This document shows positions 42,340 to 50,712 of a DNA stretch of 64,000 nucleotides, one piece after another; the stretch's first letter is position 1; each line of letters begins with the position of its first letter. A program made the translations under genes and the position numbers. Origin of the DNA: Clostridiales bacterium (GTDB taxonomy: Bacteria; Bacillota; Clostridia; Saccharofermentanales; Saccharofermentanaceae); NCBI GenBank assembly GCA_017615755.1, contig JAFZZM010000024.1:62001-126000 (forward strand). Direction: 5' to 3'. The notes below the pieces were generated by a model. The model was given only the letters and a program-made list of their open reading frames with translations, had not been told where the DNA came from and made no database searches.

Positions 42340-43035
42340 ATGGCAACCGCTAATGTAAATCCAACCAGAATGGAACTCACACGCTTGAAGAAGCGTTTGA
42401 TTACTGCGCGCCGCGGACATAAGCTCCTGAAGGACAAGCGTGATGAACTCATGCGTCAGTTCCTTGAAGCCGTCCGTGAGAATAAGCGTGTACGCCGTGA
42501 GGTGGAAGCGAAACTCGAGGTTGCCAATCAGCACATGTCCGTCGCCCGTTCCCTGATGTCGAACCAGGCGATCTCCGTAGCCATGATGTACCACAAGCAG
42601 AGCATGTCTCTGGAAGTGTCCGAAAAGAACGTCATGAGCGTTAAGGTTCCTGTGTTTAAGGCGCAGTATAAGACTGCCGACGAGGGCGACATTTATTCGT
42701 ATGGTTATTCTTTCACGCCGATCGATCTCGATGACGCGATCCTGGCTTTATCGGACATCATGCCGGACCTGATCGCGCTGGCTGAGATTGAGAAAAAGTG
42801 TCAGCTCATGGCATCTGAAATCGAGAAGACACGTCGTCGTGTTAATGCTCTTGAGCACGTCATGATCCCGGATTACGAGGAAAAGATCCGCTACATTACC
42901 ATGAAGCTCGACGAGAGCGAACGTTCCGCAACGACACGTCTCATGAAGGTCAAGGACATGATGATCGAAAAGACCATCCGCGAGCGCCTTGCCCGTGAGC
43001 AGGAACTGGATGCCAAGCTGGCTGAAGAAGCCTGA
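42340..43035 (+). CDS. ntpD: V-type ATPase subunit D (central shaft)
   Basis: A 231-residue antiparallel coiled-coil protein with NPTRMELTRLKKRLITARRGHKLLKDKRDELMRQF at the N-terminus and LAEIEKKCQLMASEIEKTRRRVNALEHVMIPDYEEKIRYITMKLDESERS at the C-terminus, both classic subunit D. It is the rotor shaft. A 9-base string GAAGCCTGA at its 3' end recurs just downstream. No poly-T terminator follows; instead there is a 10-base array. Confidence 0.95.
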   Translation: MATANVNPTRMELTRLKKRLITARRGHKLLKDKRDELMRQFLEAVRENKRVRREVEAKLEVANQHMSVARSLMSNQAISVAMMYHKQSMSLEVSEKNVMSVKVPVFKAQYKTADEGDIYSYGYSFTPIDLDDAILALSDIMPDLIALAEIEKKCQLMASEIEKTRRRVNALEHVMIPDYEEKIRYITMKLDESERSATTRLMKVKDMMIEKTIRERLAREQELDAKLAEEA

Positions 43036-43090
43036 GGAAACCTTTCTTCAGAAAACAGAACATTCTGAGGAAGCCTGACAATTCAGTTTA

Positions 43091-43160
43091 TAGTGCATTA
43101 TAGTGCATTATTGTGCATTATAGTGCATTATTGTGCATTATAGTGCATTATTGTGCATTA
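43091..43160. repeat. Seven-unit tandem array of 10-bp repeat TAGTGCATTA/TTGTGCATTA
   Basis: Seven exact 10-base units in a row. After the first, they alternate T-A and T-T at base 2, making a 20-base super-repeat three times. Every unit carries TGCA at the same helical face, because 10 bases is about one turn. It lies 55 bases after the V-ATPase operon and about 265 bases before the XRE regulator. Confidence 0.9.
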
Positions 43161-43289
43161 CTACGCAGAAATGTGATATTTGATTTTTCTGTTATATGAT
43201 TTTTTCTAATTCTGCTTTGTAGATATGTTTTGTAGTGTCATTTCACTGCACCTTCGCGGCTTTTTGCGGAGTTCTGCGCGTCTACGCGA

Positions 43290-43415
43290 GGTCGGCGTGG
43301 TGTCGGCGCGGGGTCGGCACGGTGTCGGATATCTACTTTCGGGACCATACAAAAACCCCGAAAAATAGCGCGGTCAACCGTCATAAAAAACGGGCATTTT
43401 GTATATGCCGGAAAG
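43290..43415. repeat. Composite repeat, copy B (inverted relative to copy A)
   Basis: An array of 11-base units GTCGGCGTGGT, GTCGGCGCGGG, GTCGGCACGGT, GTCGGAT (43291-43330) stands 12 bases from a nested palindrome (43343-43415): ATACAAAAACCCCG and CGGGCATTTTGTAT as outer arms and CGGT-CA-ACCG at the centre. The reverse complement aligns with copy A (19649-19781) through the hairpin, a shared GTCCSGRAAG stretch and the start of the array. It ends 9 bases before the XRE gene, so its transcript would form that gene's leader. The remaining parts of gap 43036-43424 hold no gene. Confidence 0.78.
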
Positions 43416-43424
43416 AAGATAATC

Positions 43425-44045
43425 ATGCTTGTTAACAGACTTTTTGAAAAACAAGGAATCACAAAATACAGGTTTAGTAAAGAAACCGGAGTTCCGCAGT
43501 CGACAATAAACGACATTCTGAGTGGCAAAGCGAACCTTGAGAAGTGTTCCGCCGGCACGATCTATCGAATTGCCAAAGTTCTCGGGGTTTCCGTGGAAGA
43601 TATTCTCGAATCAGTGAACATCGATTTTCGAACGGATTTCTCAACATTCAAACGGCATCTCCGCCAACAACTGAAAAAGTGGGGCGACATCGCCTTCATA
43701 GATAACATGCTCGAATCAGACAAAGTACGAGTGCTTTGGGAAAGAGAAATGTTGACAGAATCGATGTATTTGCTGGGAATGCTGGATTATCTGGCGCGGG
43801 AAAACAATCTTCCGCCGATAGCCGGTTATGACGATATTCGGGGGAAGCGACTGCGTAAGCTTCTTTTTCCGGATGTTTTGCAGGTAATATCCAAAATCAA
43901 CAAGAATGATAAGATTCTGATTCGTGCTGTGCAGGCTGCGATTCCGGAGCTTTTGGCTTTCAGGATCGTGGAGCCGGATGTGCGGCACGATGTCGGGGAT
44001 GCGGAGTATAAGCTGGATCTATCTCAATCGCAAGTCAGGAAATAG
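43425..44045 (+). CDS. XRE-family HTH transcriptional regulator
   Basis: A 206-residue protein with an N-terminal Cro/CI HTH (ITKYRFSKETGVPQSTINDILSGK, recognition helix QSTINDIL, about residues 11-34) and a following GTIYRIAKVLGVSVEDIL helix. Residues about 75-150 form a second, helical domain (FKRHLRQQLKKWGDIAFIDNMLESDKVRVLWEREMLTESMYLLGMLDYLARENNLPP). Domains like this occur in regulators or antitoxins in Clostridia, but no toxin is adjacent. The ribosome site is weak (GAAAGAAG). Two arrays and a palindrome fill the upstream 340 bases and could be its binding sites. The last 22 bases overlap the opposing lipoprotein gene. Confidence 0.82.
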   Translation: MLVNRLFEKQGITKYRFSKETGVPQSTINDILSGKANLEKCSAGTIYRIAKVLGVSVEDILESVNIDFRTDFSTFKRHLRQQLKKWGDIAFIDNMLESDKVRVLWEREMLTESMYLLGMLDYLARENNLPPIAGYDDIRGKRLRKLLFPDVLQVISKINKNDKILIRAVQAAIPELLAFRIVEPDVRHDVGDAEYKLDLSQSQVRK

Positions 44046-44554
44046 TAGCCGTCTTCGCAAAGTATGACGACCCGGTTTTCGTGGTCTTTGGAGGCGTAGA
44101 CCGGCTGGCCGGAGCGCAAACGCAGATCCGGGCCGGCTGCGAAGAAGTCTTTCTCCGGTTCTTTAAAGTCGTTCACTTGGAGGATCTTGCCGATTTCTTC
44201 AAAGCCGTCGGGCAGATATTTCATGCCATCGTACCGGTATTTGTAGATCTTTCCATTGACCATGATCTGTGCGGGGGTGATCACGCCCACAGCGCCGGTC
44301 GGGCCGTGTCCGTCTGCGTCTGTGGTGGGGATATAAAGCATATCTTGATAATCTCCCGAAGACGTTCCTTCTGCGCGGGAATAAAAGTCGTTCGTTTCGG
44401 CAGGCTCGTCCTGCGAAGAAGCCGACGGCGAAGATGTGTATGGCGTAGTCGTGGTTTTTGTTTTTCCGGCGCAGCCGAAGCAGGTGCATGCCACGGCAAT
44501 TACACACGAAATAAGTAATCCTTTTCGAATCATGGTTTCCATCTTTTTCCTCAT
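44024..44554 (-). CDS. Putative lipoprotein of unknown function
   Basis: A 176-residue exported protein. The N-terminus (MIRKGLLISCVIAVACTCFGC) is a signal with a lipobox that is imperfect at -3; C28 is the likely lipidated residue. A Ser/Thr-rich spacer follows (TKTTTTPYTSSPSASS). The C-terminal 110 residues have short strands (AVGVITPAQIMVNGKIYKYRYDGMKYLPDGFEEIGKILQVND, LRLRSGQPVYASKDHENRVVILCEDGYYFLTC). This recalls small beta-rich lipoproteins that bind wall or cell-surface ligands. The strong GGAGGTG site places the start at 44554. It overlaps the XRE gene tail to tail by 22 bases. Confidence 0.75.
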   Translation of the reverse strand: MRKKMETMIRKGLLISCVIAVACTCFGCAGKTKTTTTPYTSSPSASSQDEPAETNDFYSRAEGTSSGDYQDMLYIPTTDADGHGPTGAVGVITPAQIMVNGKIYKYRYDGMKYLPDGFEEIGKILQVNDFKEPEKDFFAAGPDLRLRSGQPVYASKDHENRVVILCEDGYYFLTCD

Positions 44555-44659
44555 TGTGATCACCTCCGCAAGATCCGGGTCCTCATGGTTCTTCTCCCTT
44601 TCACTTATATAAACAACAAAAGAGATCGAATCTTACAAAGAAAGACCAAACAACTTTTT

Positions 44660-45868
44660 TCAGTTCTTCCCGAGAAGCGGTGCGGAGACGCGTGGGAGGA
44701 TGCCCTGCATATGCGCGAGGATGACGCCGTAGTTGGTGATCGGGACGCCTGCGTTCTGGCAGAAGCGGATGCGGTGCATCATTTCTCTTGGGTTAAGCAT
44801 GCAGCCGCCGCAGTGGATCACGAGATCAAACTCGGAAAGATTATCCGGGAAAGAATCGCCGGAAGTCCACTCAAAGTGGAAGTCCTTCTGCGTCGTCTTC
44901 TCAATCATCTTCGGAAGTTTCACGGTGCCGATATCGTTGCACTGACGGTGATGCGTACAACCCTCCGAGATCAAGATCTTGGCACCATCATTGAGAGTGT
45001 CCAGTGCTTTTGCAGAAAGGATCGCTTCACCGAGATCACCCTTATATCTTGCAAACAGCATGGAAAAAGAGGTCAGCGGAATCTCCTGCGGGACGATCTC
45101 ATTAACTTCCTTGAAGGCCTGACTGTCTGTAACGACCAACTTCGGCGGTTTGCCAAGAGACTCCAGGACTGTGGCAAGCTCGGGGACCTGTGTGACTACT
45201 GCGATGGCGCTGCTGTCCAGAACATCTCGAAGCGTCTGCTGCTGCGGAAGGATCAGGCGTCCTTTTGGCGCGGCCTCATCGATTGGGGTCACCAGGACCA
45301 CGATGTCACCTGCGGAGATCAGATCCGCGATGATCTTTCGGCCGTTTGTCGGATCGACCACCAGATGGCCGACCATTTCTTTCAGGTCGTTGATGTTGAT
45401 CTTATCGGAAGCGGACACCCAGATACTGTCCTGGGCAACTTCCTTCGTGCGGCCTTTTCCGATGCGCTGCTGGACAAGGTCGAGTTTGTTATATACCGTG
45501 ATGTAAGGAAGATTTCTGTCCTCGAACATTTTCTTCAGCATACGGTCGCCATCGGTAAGACCAATCGTTCCGTCAACCACGTGGATCGCAATGTCAACTT
45601 TTGCCATGACCTCTTTGCACTTGGTCACACGGAGCATACCGAGCTCCCCTTCATCGTCAATGCCGGGGGTGTCCACGATCATGACCGGGCCCAGAGGAAG
45701 AAGCTCCATTGCCTTATAGACAGGATCCGTCGTCGTTCCTTTTACATCCGAAACGATCGCGATCTCCTGGTTGGTAAATGCATTGACCACACTCGATTTT
45801 CCGGCATTCCGCATTCCGAAAAAGCCAATATAGATCCGCTCTCCGCGCGGTGTTGATGAAAGGCTCAT
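44660..45868 (-). CDS. hydF: [FeFe]-hydrogenase H-cluster maturation GTPase
   Basis: A 402-residue scaffold protein for assembly of the H-cluster. The GTPase domain has GMRNAGKSS (G1), VSDVKGTTTD (G2), VDTPGID (G3) and YNKLD (G4). The C-terminal Fe-S domain holds the family's conserved CxHx(44-53)HCxxC arrangement, seen as CTHHRQCNDIG and HCGGCMLNPREMM. HydE and HydG, the radical-SAM partners, and the hydrogenase are not in the window. There are two near ATGs (45874 and 45868); the second has the better spacing from GAGGGG. A single-gene unit between convergent and divergent neighbours. Confidence 0.94.
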   Translation of the reverse strand: MSLSSTPRGERIYIGFFGMRNAGKSSVVNAFTNQEIAIVSDVKGTTTDPVYKAMELLPLGPVMIVDTPGIDDEGELGMLRVTKCKEVMAKVDIAIHVVDGTIGLTDGDRMLKKMFEDRNLPYITVYNKLDLVQQRIGKGRTKEVAQDSIWVSASDKININDLKEMVGHLVVDPTNGRKIIADLISAGDIVVLVTPIDEAAPKGRLILPQQQTLRDVLDSSAIAVVTQVPELATVLESLGKPPKLVVTDSQAFKEVNEIVPQEIPLTSFSMLFARYKGDLGEAILSAKALDTLNDGAKILISEGCTHHRQCNDIGTVKLPKMIEKTTQKDFHFEWTSGDSFPDNLSEFDLVIHCGGCMLNPREMMHRIRFCQNAGVPITNYGVILAHMQGILPRVSAPLLGKN

Positions 45869-46000
45869 AAGCATATTCCCCTCTTCTCAAGATACACATA
45901 TTTTACAAGAAAACAGTATTTTTGCTCAAGTAGGAAGATCATCTGTGGAAGCAGCTTCGTGATAAGATAGATTCCTATACCCCGCGCACTGAAAATGTGG

Positions 46001-46006
46001 TACATT
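46001..46006 (+). promoter_or_regulatory. Extended -10 of the carbohydrate importer operon
   Basis: TGTGGTACATT (45996-46006), with hexamer TACATT, lies 34 bases before the ATPase ATG. It matches the TGTGGTATA type seen twice elsewhere in the window. No clear -35. Confidence 0.4.
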
Positions 46007-46040
46007 AAATGTAGTTTTCGTGGGTTCCCAGGGGGTGGGT

Positions 46041-47180
46041 ATGAAGATTAGATTTGAGGGGTTGACGAAGCGTTTTCCCAATCGTAATAAGAAGATCAAG
46101 TCCGAGGTCGTGGCAGTAGATAATTTCAGTTTTGAGATCCCGGATGGTAAGCTGGTGGGCCTTCTTGGTCCTTCCGGTTGTGGTAAGAGTACGGCCCTGA
46201 ATCTGATCTGCGGCCTGGAGACACCGACGGAGGGAAAGATTTTTTTCGACGATGACGATGTCACGGATCTTCCGGCAGAAAACCGTGGTGTAGGCATGGT
46301 GTTTCAGAGCTATGCGCTGTATCCGCATCTTACCGTAAAGAAGAATATCATGTTCCCGCTTCAGAACCTGAAGGGCGAACAGAAAATGACGAAAGAACAG
46401 ATGGAGGCGAAGGCTCTCGAGGCGGCGAAGATCGTACAGATCGAGGAGCTGATGGACAGAAAGCCGAACGAGATGAGCGGCGGTCAGCAGCAGCGTGTAG
46501 CGATCGCCCGTGCGCTCGTAAAGATGCCTCGTGTACTGCTTCTCGATGAACCTCTCTCCAACCTGGATGCACGTCTTCGTATCCAGACTCGAGAAGAGAT
46601 CAAGCGCATCCAGAATACGACAAAGATCACGACGATCTTTGTTACCCATGACCAGGAAGAAGCCATGAGCATTTCTGACCTCATCGTGGTCATGAAGGAT
46701 GGCGCCGTGCACCAGATCGGAAAGCCTCAGGAAGTCTATGACTCACCGGTCAATCTGTTCGTGGCAAAGTTCCTCGGCACACCTCCGATCAATGTCTTTA
46801 CCGGTAGAATTAAGGACGGCAAGCTCCTTATCGGTGAAGATACGATCCTGGGAAAAGACTATGTAAAAGATACGAAGGATCAGGAAGTCTTCATCGGCAT
46901 CCGTCCGGAAGGATTCCTGCTTCGTGAAGATAAAGAGAAAAACGGAAAACTGGACGGCAAAAACGGCGTGTTCCATGCCGATCTTCTGGCCATCGAAGTC
47001 ATGGGACGTGACACGAGCGTGGTCTTCTCTCACGGTTCTTCCGAGATCGAAGGAACGAGACTTCGCGCGATCGTTTCCTCCGATAACCAGATCGATCCCG
47101 AAAGCAAGACAGTTGCTTTTGACGTGAACCCGAAGAAAGTCTTCGTCTTCTCGAAAGAAACGCAGGAGCGGCTGTTATGA
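46041..47180 (+). CDS. Carbohydrate ABC importer ATPase (MsmK/UgpC/MalK type)
   Basis: A 379-residue ATPase with Walker A GPSGCGKST, Q-loop MVFQSYALYPHLTV, signature MSGGQQQRVAIARALV, Walker B LLLDEPLSNLD and H-loop FVTHDQEEAM. The C-terminal 140 residues form the MalK-type TOBE regulatory domain (KFLGTPPINVFTGRI.. IGIRPEGF). It energises the two permeases encoded next. The frame is open from 46020, but ATG 46041 gives the family start MKIRFEGLTKRF. Its stop overlaps the first permease by four bases. Confidence 0.94.
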   Translation: MKIRFEGLTKRFPNRNKKIKSEVVAVDNFSFEIPDGKLVGLLGPSGCGKSTALNLICGLETPTEGKIFFDDDDVTDLPAENRGVGMVFQSYALYPHLTVKKNIMFPLQNLKGEQKMTKEQMEAKALEAAKIVQIEELMDRKPNEMSGGQQQRVAIARALVKMPRVLLLDEPLSNLDARLRIQTREEIKRIQNTTKITTIFVTHDQEEAMSISDLIVVMKDGAVHQIGKPQEVYDSPVNLFVAKFLGTPPINVFTGRIKDGKLLIGEDTILGKDYVKDTKDQEVFIGIRPEGFLLREDKEKNGKLDGKNGVFHADLLAIEVMGRDTSVVFSHGSSEIEGTRLRAIVSSDNQIDPESKTVAFDVNPKKVFVFSKETQERLL

Positions 47181-48130
47181 GCGTGCAGCAGGAAACAAAG
47201 ATCCAAGCCGGCAAACCCAAGAGCAACGCGAAGTTTCTAAAGAGACTGAACGCTTTTAAAGCATGGCTGTATCTTCTTCCGGCACTGGTGTTCCTGGGGA
47301 TCTTCATGGTGTACCCACTGATCGACGTGCTGGTCTATTCTTTTGAAGAAGGATACAACTCCGCATCGCAGACGTCTTTCGGTACGGGCTGGTTCAACTA
47401 TGCGTATGTCCTGCACGACCCGTATTTCCTGCAGGCCGTAAAGAATACGTTTATTATCGTTATCATCACGGTGCCTCTGTCGACACTTCTGGCACTCCTG
47501 ATCTCGCTGGCGCTGAATTCCATTAAGAAACTGAAGGAAGTGTTCCAGACGATCTTCTTCCTGCCTTACGTAACGAATACCCTGGCCGTCGGTCTGGTCT
47601 TCATGATCATGTTCAAAAAGACCCCGTACACGGACGGTCTCATCAACATGATCCTGGCGATCTTCAAGACAGGACCGATCGACTTTATCGACGGACCGTA
47701 CTGGGCAAAAATGTTCGTCATGTGCTTCTACACCATCTGGGTCGTACTGCCGTTTAAAGTCCTGATCCTGACCAGTGCTCTCGCCTCCGTGGACGAGGTG
47801 TACTACAAGGCTGCAAAGATCGACGGTACTTCCCGTTTCCGTATGTTTACGCATATCACACTGCCGATGATCTCTCCCATGATATTCTATCTCGTGATCA
47901 CGGGCTTCATCGGTGCTTTTAAAGCATATAGCGACGAGGTTGCCATCTTCGGAACGAACCTCAATTCTGCCGGGATGAATACCATTGTCGGCTACGTCTA
48001 CGACATGCTCTACGGCGATTCGGGCGGATATCCGTCTTACGCCGCTGCAGCCGCGCTGATCCTCTTTGCCATCGTCTTTACGATCACGGTGGTCAACCTT
48101 CTGATCAGCAAGAAAACATCCATACGGTGA
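47177..48130 (+). CDS. Carbohydrate ABC importer permease 1 (MalF/UgpA type)
   Basis: A 317-residue permease with six helices (YLLPALVFLGIFMVYPLIDVLVYSF, IVIITVPLSTLLALLISLALN, IFFLPYVTNTLAVGLVFMIMF and others). The EAA loop reads YYKAAKIDGTSRFRMFTHITLPMISPM (about residues 210-236), the coupling helix to the ATPase. It is the first of the two CUT1-family membrane subunits. Helices and loop are all intact. Confidence 0.94.
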   Translation: MSVQQETKIQAGKPKSNAKFLKRLNAFKAWLYLLPALVFLGIFMVYPLIDVLVYSFEEGYNSASQTSFGTGWFNYAYVLHDPYFLQAVKNTFIIVIITVPLSTLLALLISLALNSIKKLKEVFQTIFFLPYVTNTLAVGLVFMIMFKKTPYTDGLINMILAIFKTGPIDFIDGPYWAKMFVMCFYTIWVVLPFKVLILTSALASVDEVYYKAAKIDGTSRFRMFTHITLPMISPMIFYLVITGFIGAFKAYSDEVAIFGTNLNSAGMNTIVGYVYDMLYGDSGGYPSYAAAAALILFAIVFTITVVNLLISKKTSIR

Positions 48131-48145
48131 AAGGGGGCATGAATC

Positions 48146-49012
48146 ATGAGTGATTATGATCAGATCAGCAAAAAGGCCCGCACCGCAAGGATCGTGCGAA
48201 AGACCGTCACCTATTCCCTGCTTGTACTTTGGGGAATCATCGTGCTTTTCCCGTTCTACTGGATGATCCTTAGTTCCATCAAGAGCTACGGAAGCTACAA
48301 CGCGGAGTTTACGCCGAAATTCATCACGACCGAACCGACGATGCAGAACTACATCGATGCGTTTACGAAGGTAAATCTGGGAAGATATTTCCTCAATACC
48401 ATCGTGTTTACGGTGGTCACCACCGCACTCATGATGCTCGTCATCGTGTTCGCTGCTTTTGCCTTCTCGAGACTTCAGTTCCGTGGGAAGAACCTGGTGT
48501 TCACGCTATTCCTTTCTCTCATGATGATCCCGTCGGAACTGGTGATCATCACAAACTTCGTGACGATCACGAACTGGGGACTCCGAAATACCTTCACAGG
48601 TCTGATCCTGCCGTCCGTGACATCGGTCTTCTATATCTATCTTCTGAAAGAAAACTTTGAGCAGATCCCGGACGACCTGTATAAAGCGGCGAAGGTGGAT
48701 GGCACTTCGGACATGAAATATCTTTTCAAAGTCATGGTGCCGATCTGTTCGCCGACGATCGTGACCGTCGTGATCCTCAAGGTCATCGAGTGCTGGAACG
48801 CGTACGTATGGCCGCGTCTCATCACGGACGACCCGAAGTATTTCCTGGTCAGTAACGGTATCTCCGAGATCCGTGAGAACGGTTTCGGCCGTGAAAATAT
48901 CCCCGCCATGATGGCCGCCGTGGTGGTCATCTCGATCCCGTTGATCGTGCTGTTCCTGATCTTCCATAAGAAGATCATGGCGGGTGTCAGCCGAGGAGGT
49001 ACAAAAGGATGA
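48146..49012 (+). CDS. Carbohydrate ABC importer permease 2 (MalG/UgpE type)
   Basis: A 288-residue CUT1 permease with six helices (YSLLVLWGIIVLFPFYWMILSSIKS at the start and SIPLIVLFLIFHKKIMAGVSRGGTKG at the end). The EAA loop is LYKAAKVDGTSDMKYLFKVMVPICSPT. It partners permease 1. Its stop overlaps the start of the binding-protein gene by four bases, so production of the two is coupled. Confidence 0.94.
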   Translation: MSDYDQISKKARTARIVRKTVTYSLLVLWGIIVLFPFYWMILSSIKSYGSYNAEFTPKFITTEPTMQNYIDAFTKVNLGRYFLNTIVFTVVTTALMMLVIVFAAFAFSRLQFRGKNLVFTLFLSLMMIPSELVIITNFVTITNWGLRNTFTGLILPSVTSVFYIYLLKENFEQIPDDLYKAAKVDGTSDMKYLFKVMVPICSPTIVTVVILKVIECWNAYVWPRLITDDPKYFLVSNGISEIRENGFGRENIPAMMAAVVVISIPLIVLFLIFHKKIMAGVSRGGTKG

Positions 49013-50619
49013 AACATCTTATGTCACGCATTCTCTCCTCTCTCCTTCTTACGGCCATTCTTCTGGTCTGCGCCTTACCGCTCGCTTCGTGCCACGGCTC
49101 GTCGGCACTGGCTGCTTTTGACGTACCGGACGAGTTCGATATGAATAAACAGTACGAGATCACTTTCTGGGCGAAGAACGACACGAACGTCACGCAAACG
49201 AAAGTCTATAACAAGGCCGCAGAAGATTTTCAGAAACTCTACCCGAACATCCACGTCAACATCCGTTTCTACACGGACTACAACAAGATCTATAACGACG
49301 TCATCACGAACATCGCGACCGGCACGACGCCGAATATCTGCATCACGTACCCTGACCACATCGCGACCTATATGACCGGCGACAATGTAGTCGTACCGCT
49401 TGATTCACTTTTCAAAGATAAGAAATACGGACTCGGCGGAAGCGAAGTGCTTTTTGATTCGCCGGAATATAACGAAGTCGTCCCGCAGTTTCTGGAAGAA
49501 TGCCGGATCGGAAATGAGCATTACGCGATTCCTTTCATGCGCTCCACGGAGGCCTGTTATGTAAATAAGGACTTCGTCGAAAAGCTCGGCTACACGCTTC
49601 CGGACGTGCTTACATGGGATTTCGTGTGGGAAGTTTCCGAAGCCGCCACGAAGAAAAATGCCGACGGCACTTTCGCCATTAACGGCCAGAAGACCATGAT
49701 CCCGTTCATCTACAAGTCTTCCGACAACATGATGATCCACATGCTCTTCCAGAAAGAGGCCGGCTACTCCACACCGTCCGGCGAGATCAACATCTTTAAT
49801 GACACCACGCAATCGCTCCTCGAAGAGATCGCAGAACACGCCAAGACAGGCGCTTTTTCCACATTCAAGATCAGCAGCTATCCTGCCAACTTCTTAAACG
49901 CCGGACAGTGCATCTTCGCGATCGATTCCACCGCCGGCTCCACATGGATGGGCACCAAGGCGCCGAATATCGACATCAGCAAAGACAAGCTCGTGGATTT
50001 CGAGACAGTGGTCTATCCTGTCCCGCAGTTTGATACGAGCGACCCGAAGATGATCTCGCAGGGTCCGTCGATCTGCCTCTTCAATAAAGAGGACAAGGGC
50101 GAGGTTCTGGCGAGCTGGCTTTTCGCTTCGTACCTGCTGACGAACGACGTGCAGATCGCCTACTCGGAGACGGAAGGATACGTTCCCGTAACGACAAAAG
50201 CACAGAACTCCGATACCTATCGGGAATACCTCGCAGGCAGGAACATCGGCGACGACTTGCATTACAGTGTGAAACTGGACGCATGCGAACTTCTGATCTC
50301 GCACGTTTCCGACACGTTTGTGACGCCGGTCTTCAACGGCTCCACTTCTCTTCGAAATGCAGCCGGCGAGCTGATCGAGAACGTCACAAAATCGGCCAGA
50401 AGAAAGCAGACGATCGACGAAGCCTACTACGAGAAGCTTTACGCGGATACGACCTCCCTCTATCGTCTGGACCAGATCGATAAGACCGATGCCGTAACCA
50501 TAAAAGATCTTGGCAAATTACCGAATACTGCCGTGATTTTGCTGGTAAGTCTGGCCGTTTCTTGGGTTTTGATTGGTACATATGTAGTTTATCGTCAAAT
50601 CCGCAAGAAAAAAGCGTGA
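49009..50619 (+). CDS. Extracellular solute-binding lipoprotein with C-terminal membrane helix
   Basis: A 536-residue family-1-type binding protein. It has an N-terminal lipoprotein signal (LLLTAILLVCALPLASC, C28). Mature domain features include YEITFWAKNDTNVTQTKVYNKAAEDFQKLYPNIHVNIRFYTDYNKIYNDVITNIATGTTPNICI, typical of oligosaccharide-binding proteins. Unusually, residues about 505-527 (LPNTAVILLVSLAVSWVLIGTYVVY) are a second membrane segment followed by RQIRKKKA. If both are real, the protein is tethered twice. Length exceeds the usual 400-450. It is the last gene of the importer operon and should define its sugar specificity. Confidence 0.88.
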   Translation: MKHLMSRILSSLLLTAILLVCALPLASCHGSSALAAFDVPDEFDMNKQYEITFWAKNDTNVTQTKVYNKAAEDFQKLYPNIHVNIRFYTDYNKIYNDVITNIATGTTPNICITYPDHIATYMTGDNVVVPLDSLFKDKKYGLGGSEVLFDSPEYNEVVPQFLEECRIGNEHYAIPFMRSTEACYVNKDFVEKLGYTLPDVLTWDFVWEVSEAATKKNADGTFAINGQKTMIPFIYKSSDNMMIHMLFQKEAGYSTPSGEINIFNDTTQSLLEEIAEHAKTGAFSTFKISSYPANFLNAGQCIFAIDSTAGSTWMGTKAPNIDISKDKLVDFETVVYPVPQFDTSDPKMISQGPSICLFNKEDKGEVLASWLFASYLLTNDVQIAYSETEGYVPVTTKAQNSDTYREYLAGRNIGDDLHYSVKLDACELLISHVSDTFVTPVFNGSTSLRNAAGELIENVTKSARRKQTIDEAYYEKLYADTTSLYRLDQIDKTDAVTIKDLGKLPNTAVILLVSLAVSWVLIGTYVVYRQIRKKKA

Positions 50620-50637
50620 ATCTTGCAAAAAATGACT

Positions 50638-50676
50638 TATAATATGGCTGATTAAGGCGGAGGGTCTTAATCAGCC
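50638..50676 (+). promoter_or_regulatory. -10 TATAAT followed by an 11-bp-stem hairpin
   Basis: TATAAT (50638-50643) lies directly before a perfect stem GGCTGATTAAG (50646-50656)/CTTAATCAGCC (50666-50676). Seven bases after the -10 would be the transcript start, placing the hairpin at the 5' end of the lipoprotein mRNA. The hairpin, followed by CTTTTATTTTG, also looks like a terminator for the importer operon. The -35 is weak. Confidence 0.5.
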
Positions 50677-50712
50677 CTTTTATTTTGTAATAGAAGATAG
50701 GAGAGAAATACT

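Noticed and set aside
39884..42346. 820-codon open frame on the minus strand, antisense to V-ATPase subunits A and B
   Set aside because: It mirrors two highly conserved genes, has no ribosome site or recognisable domain, and results from their codon bias.
43091..43160. CRISPR array
   Set aside because: Units are 10 bases and contiguous with no spacers, and no cas genes are present.
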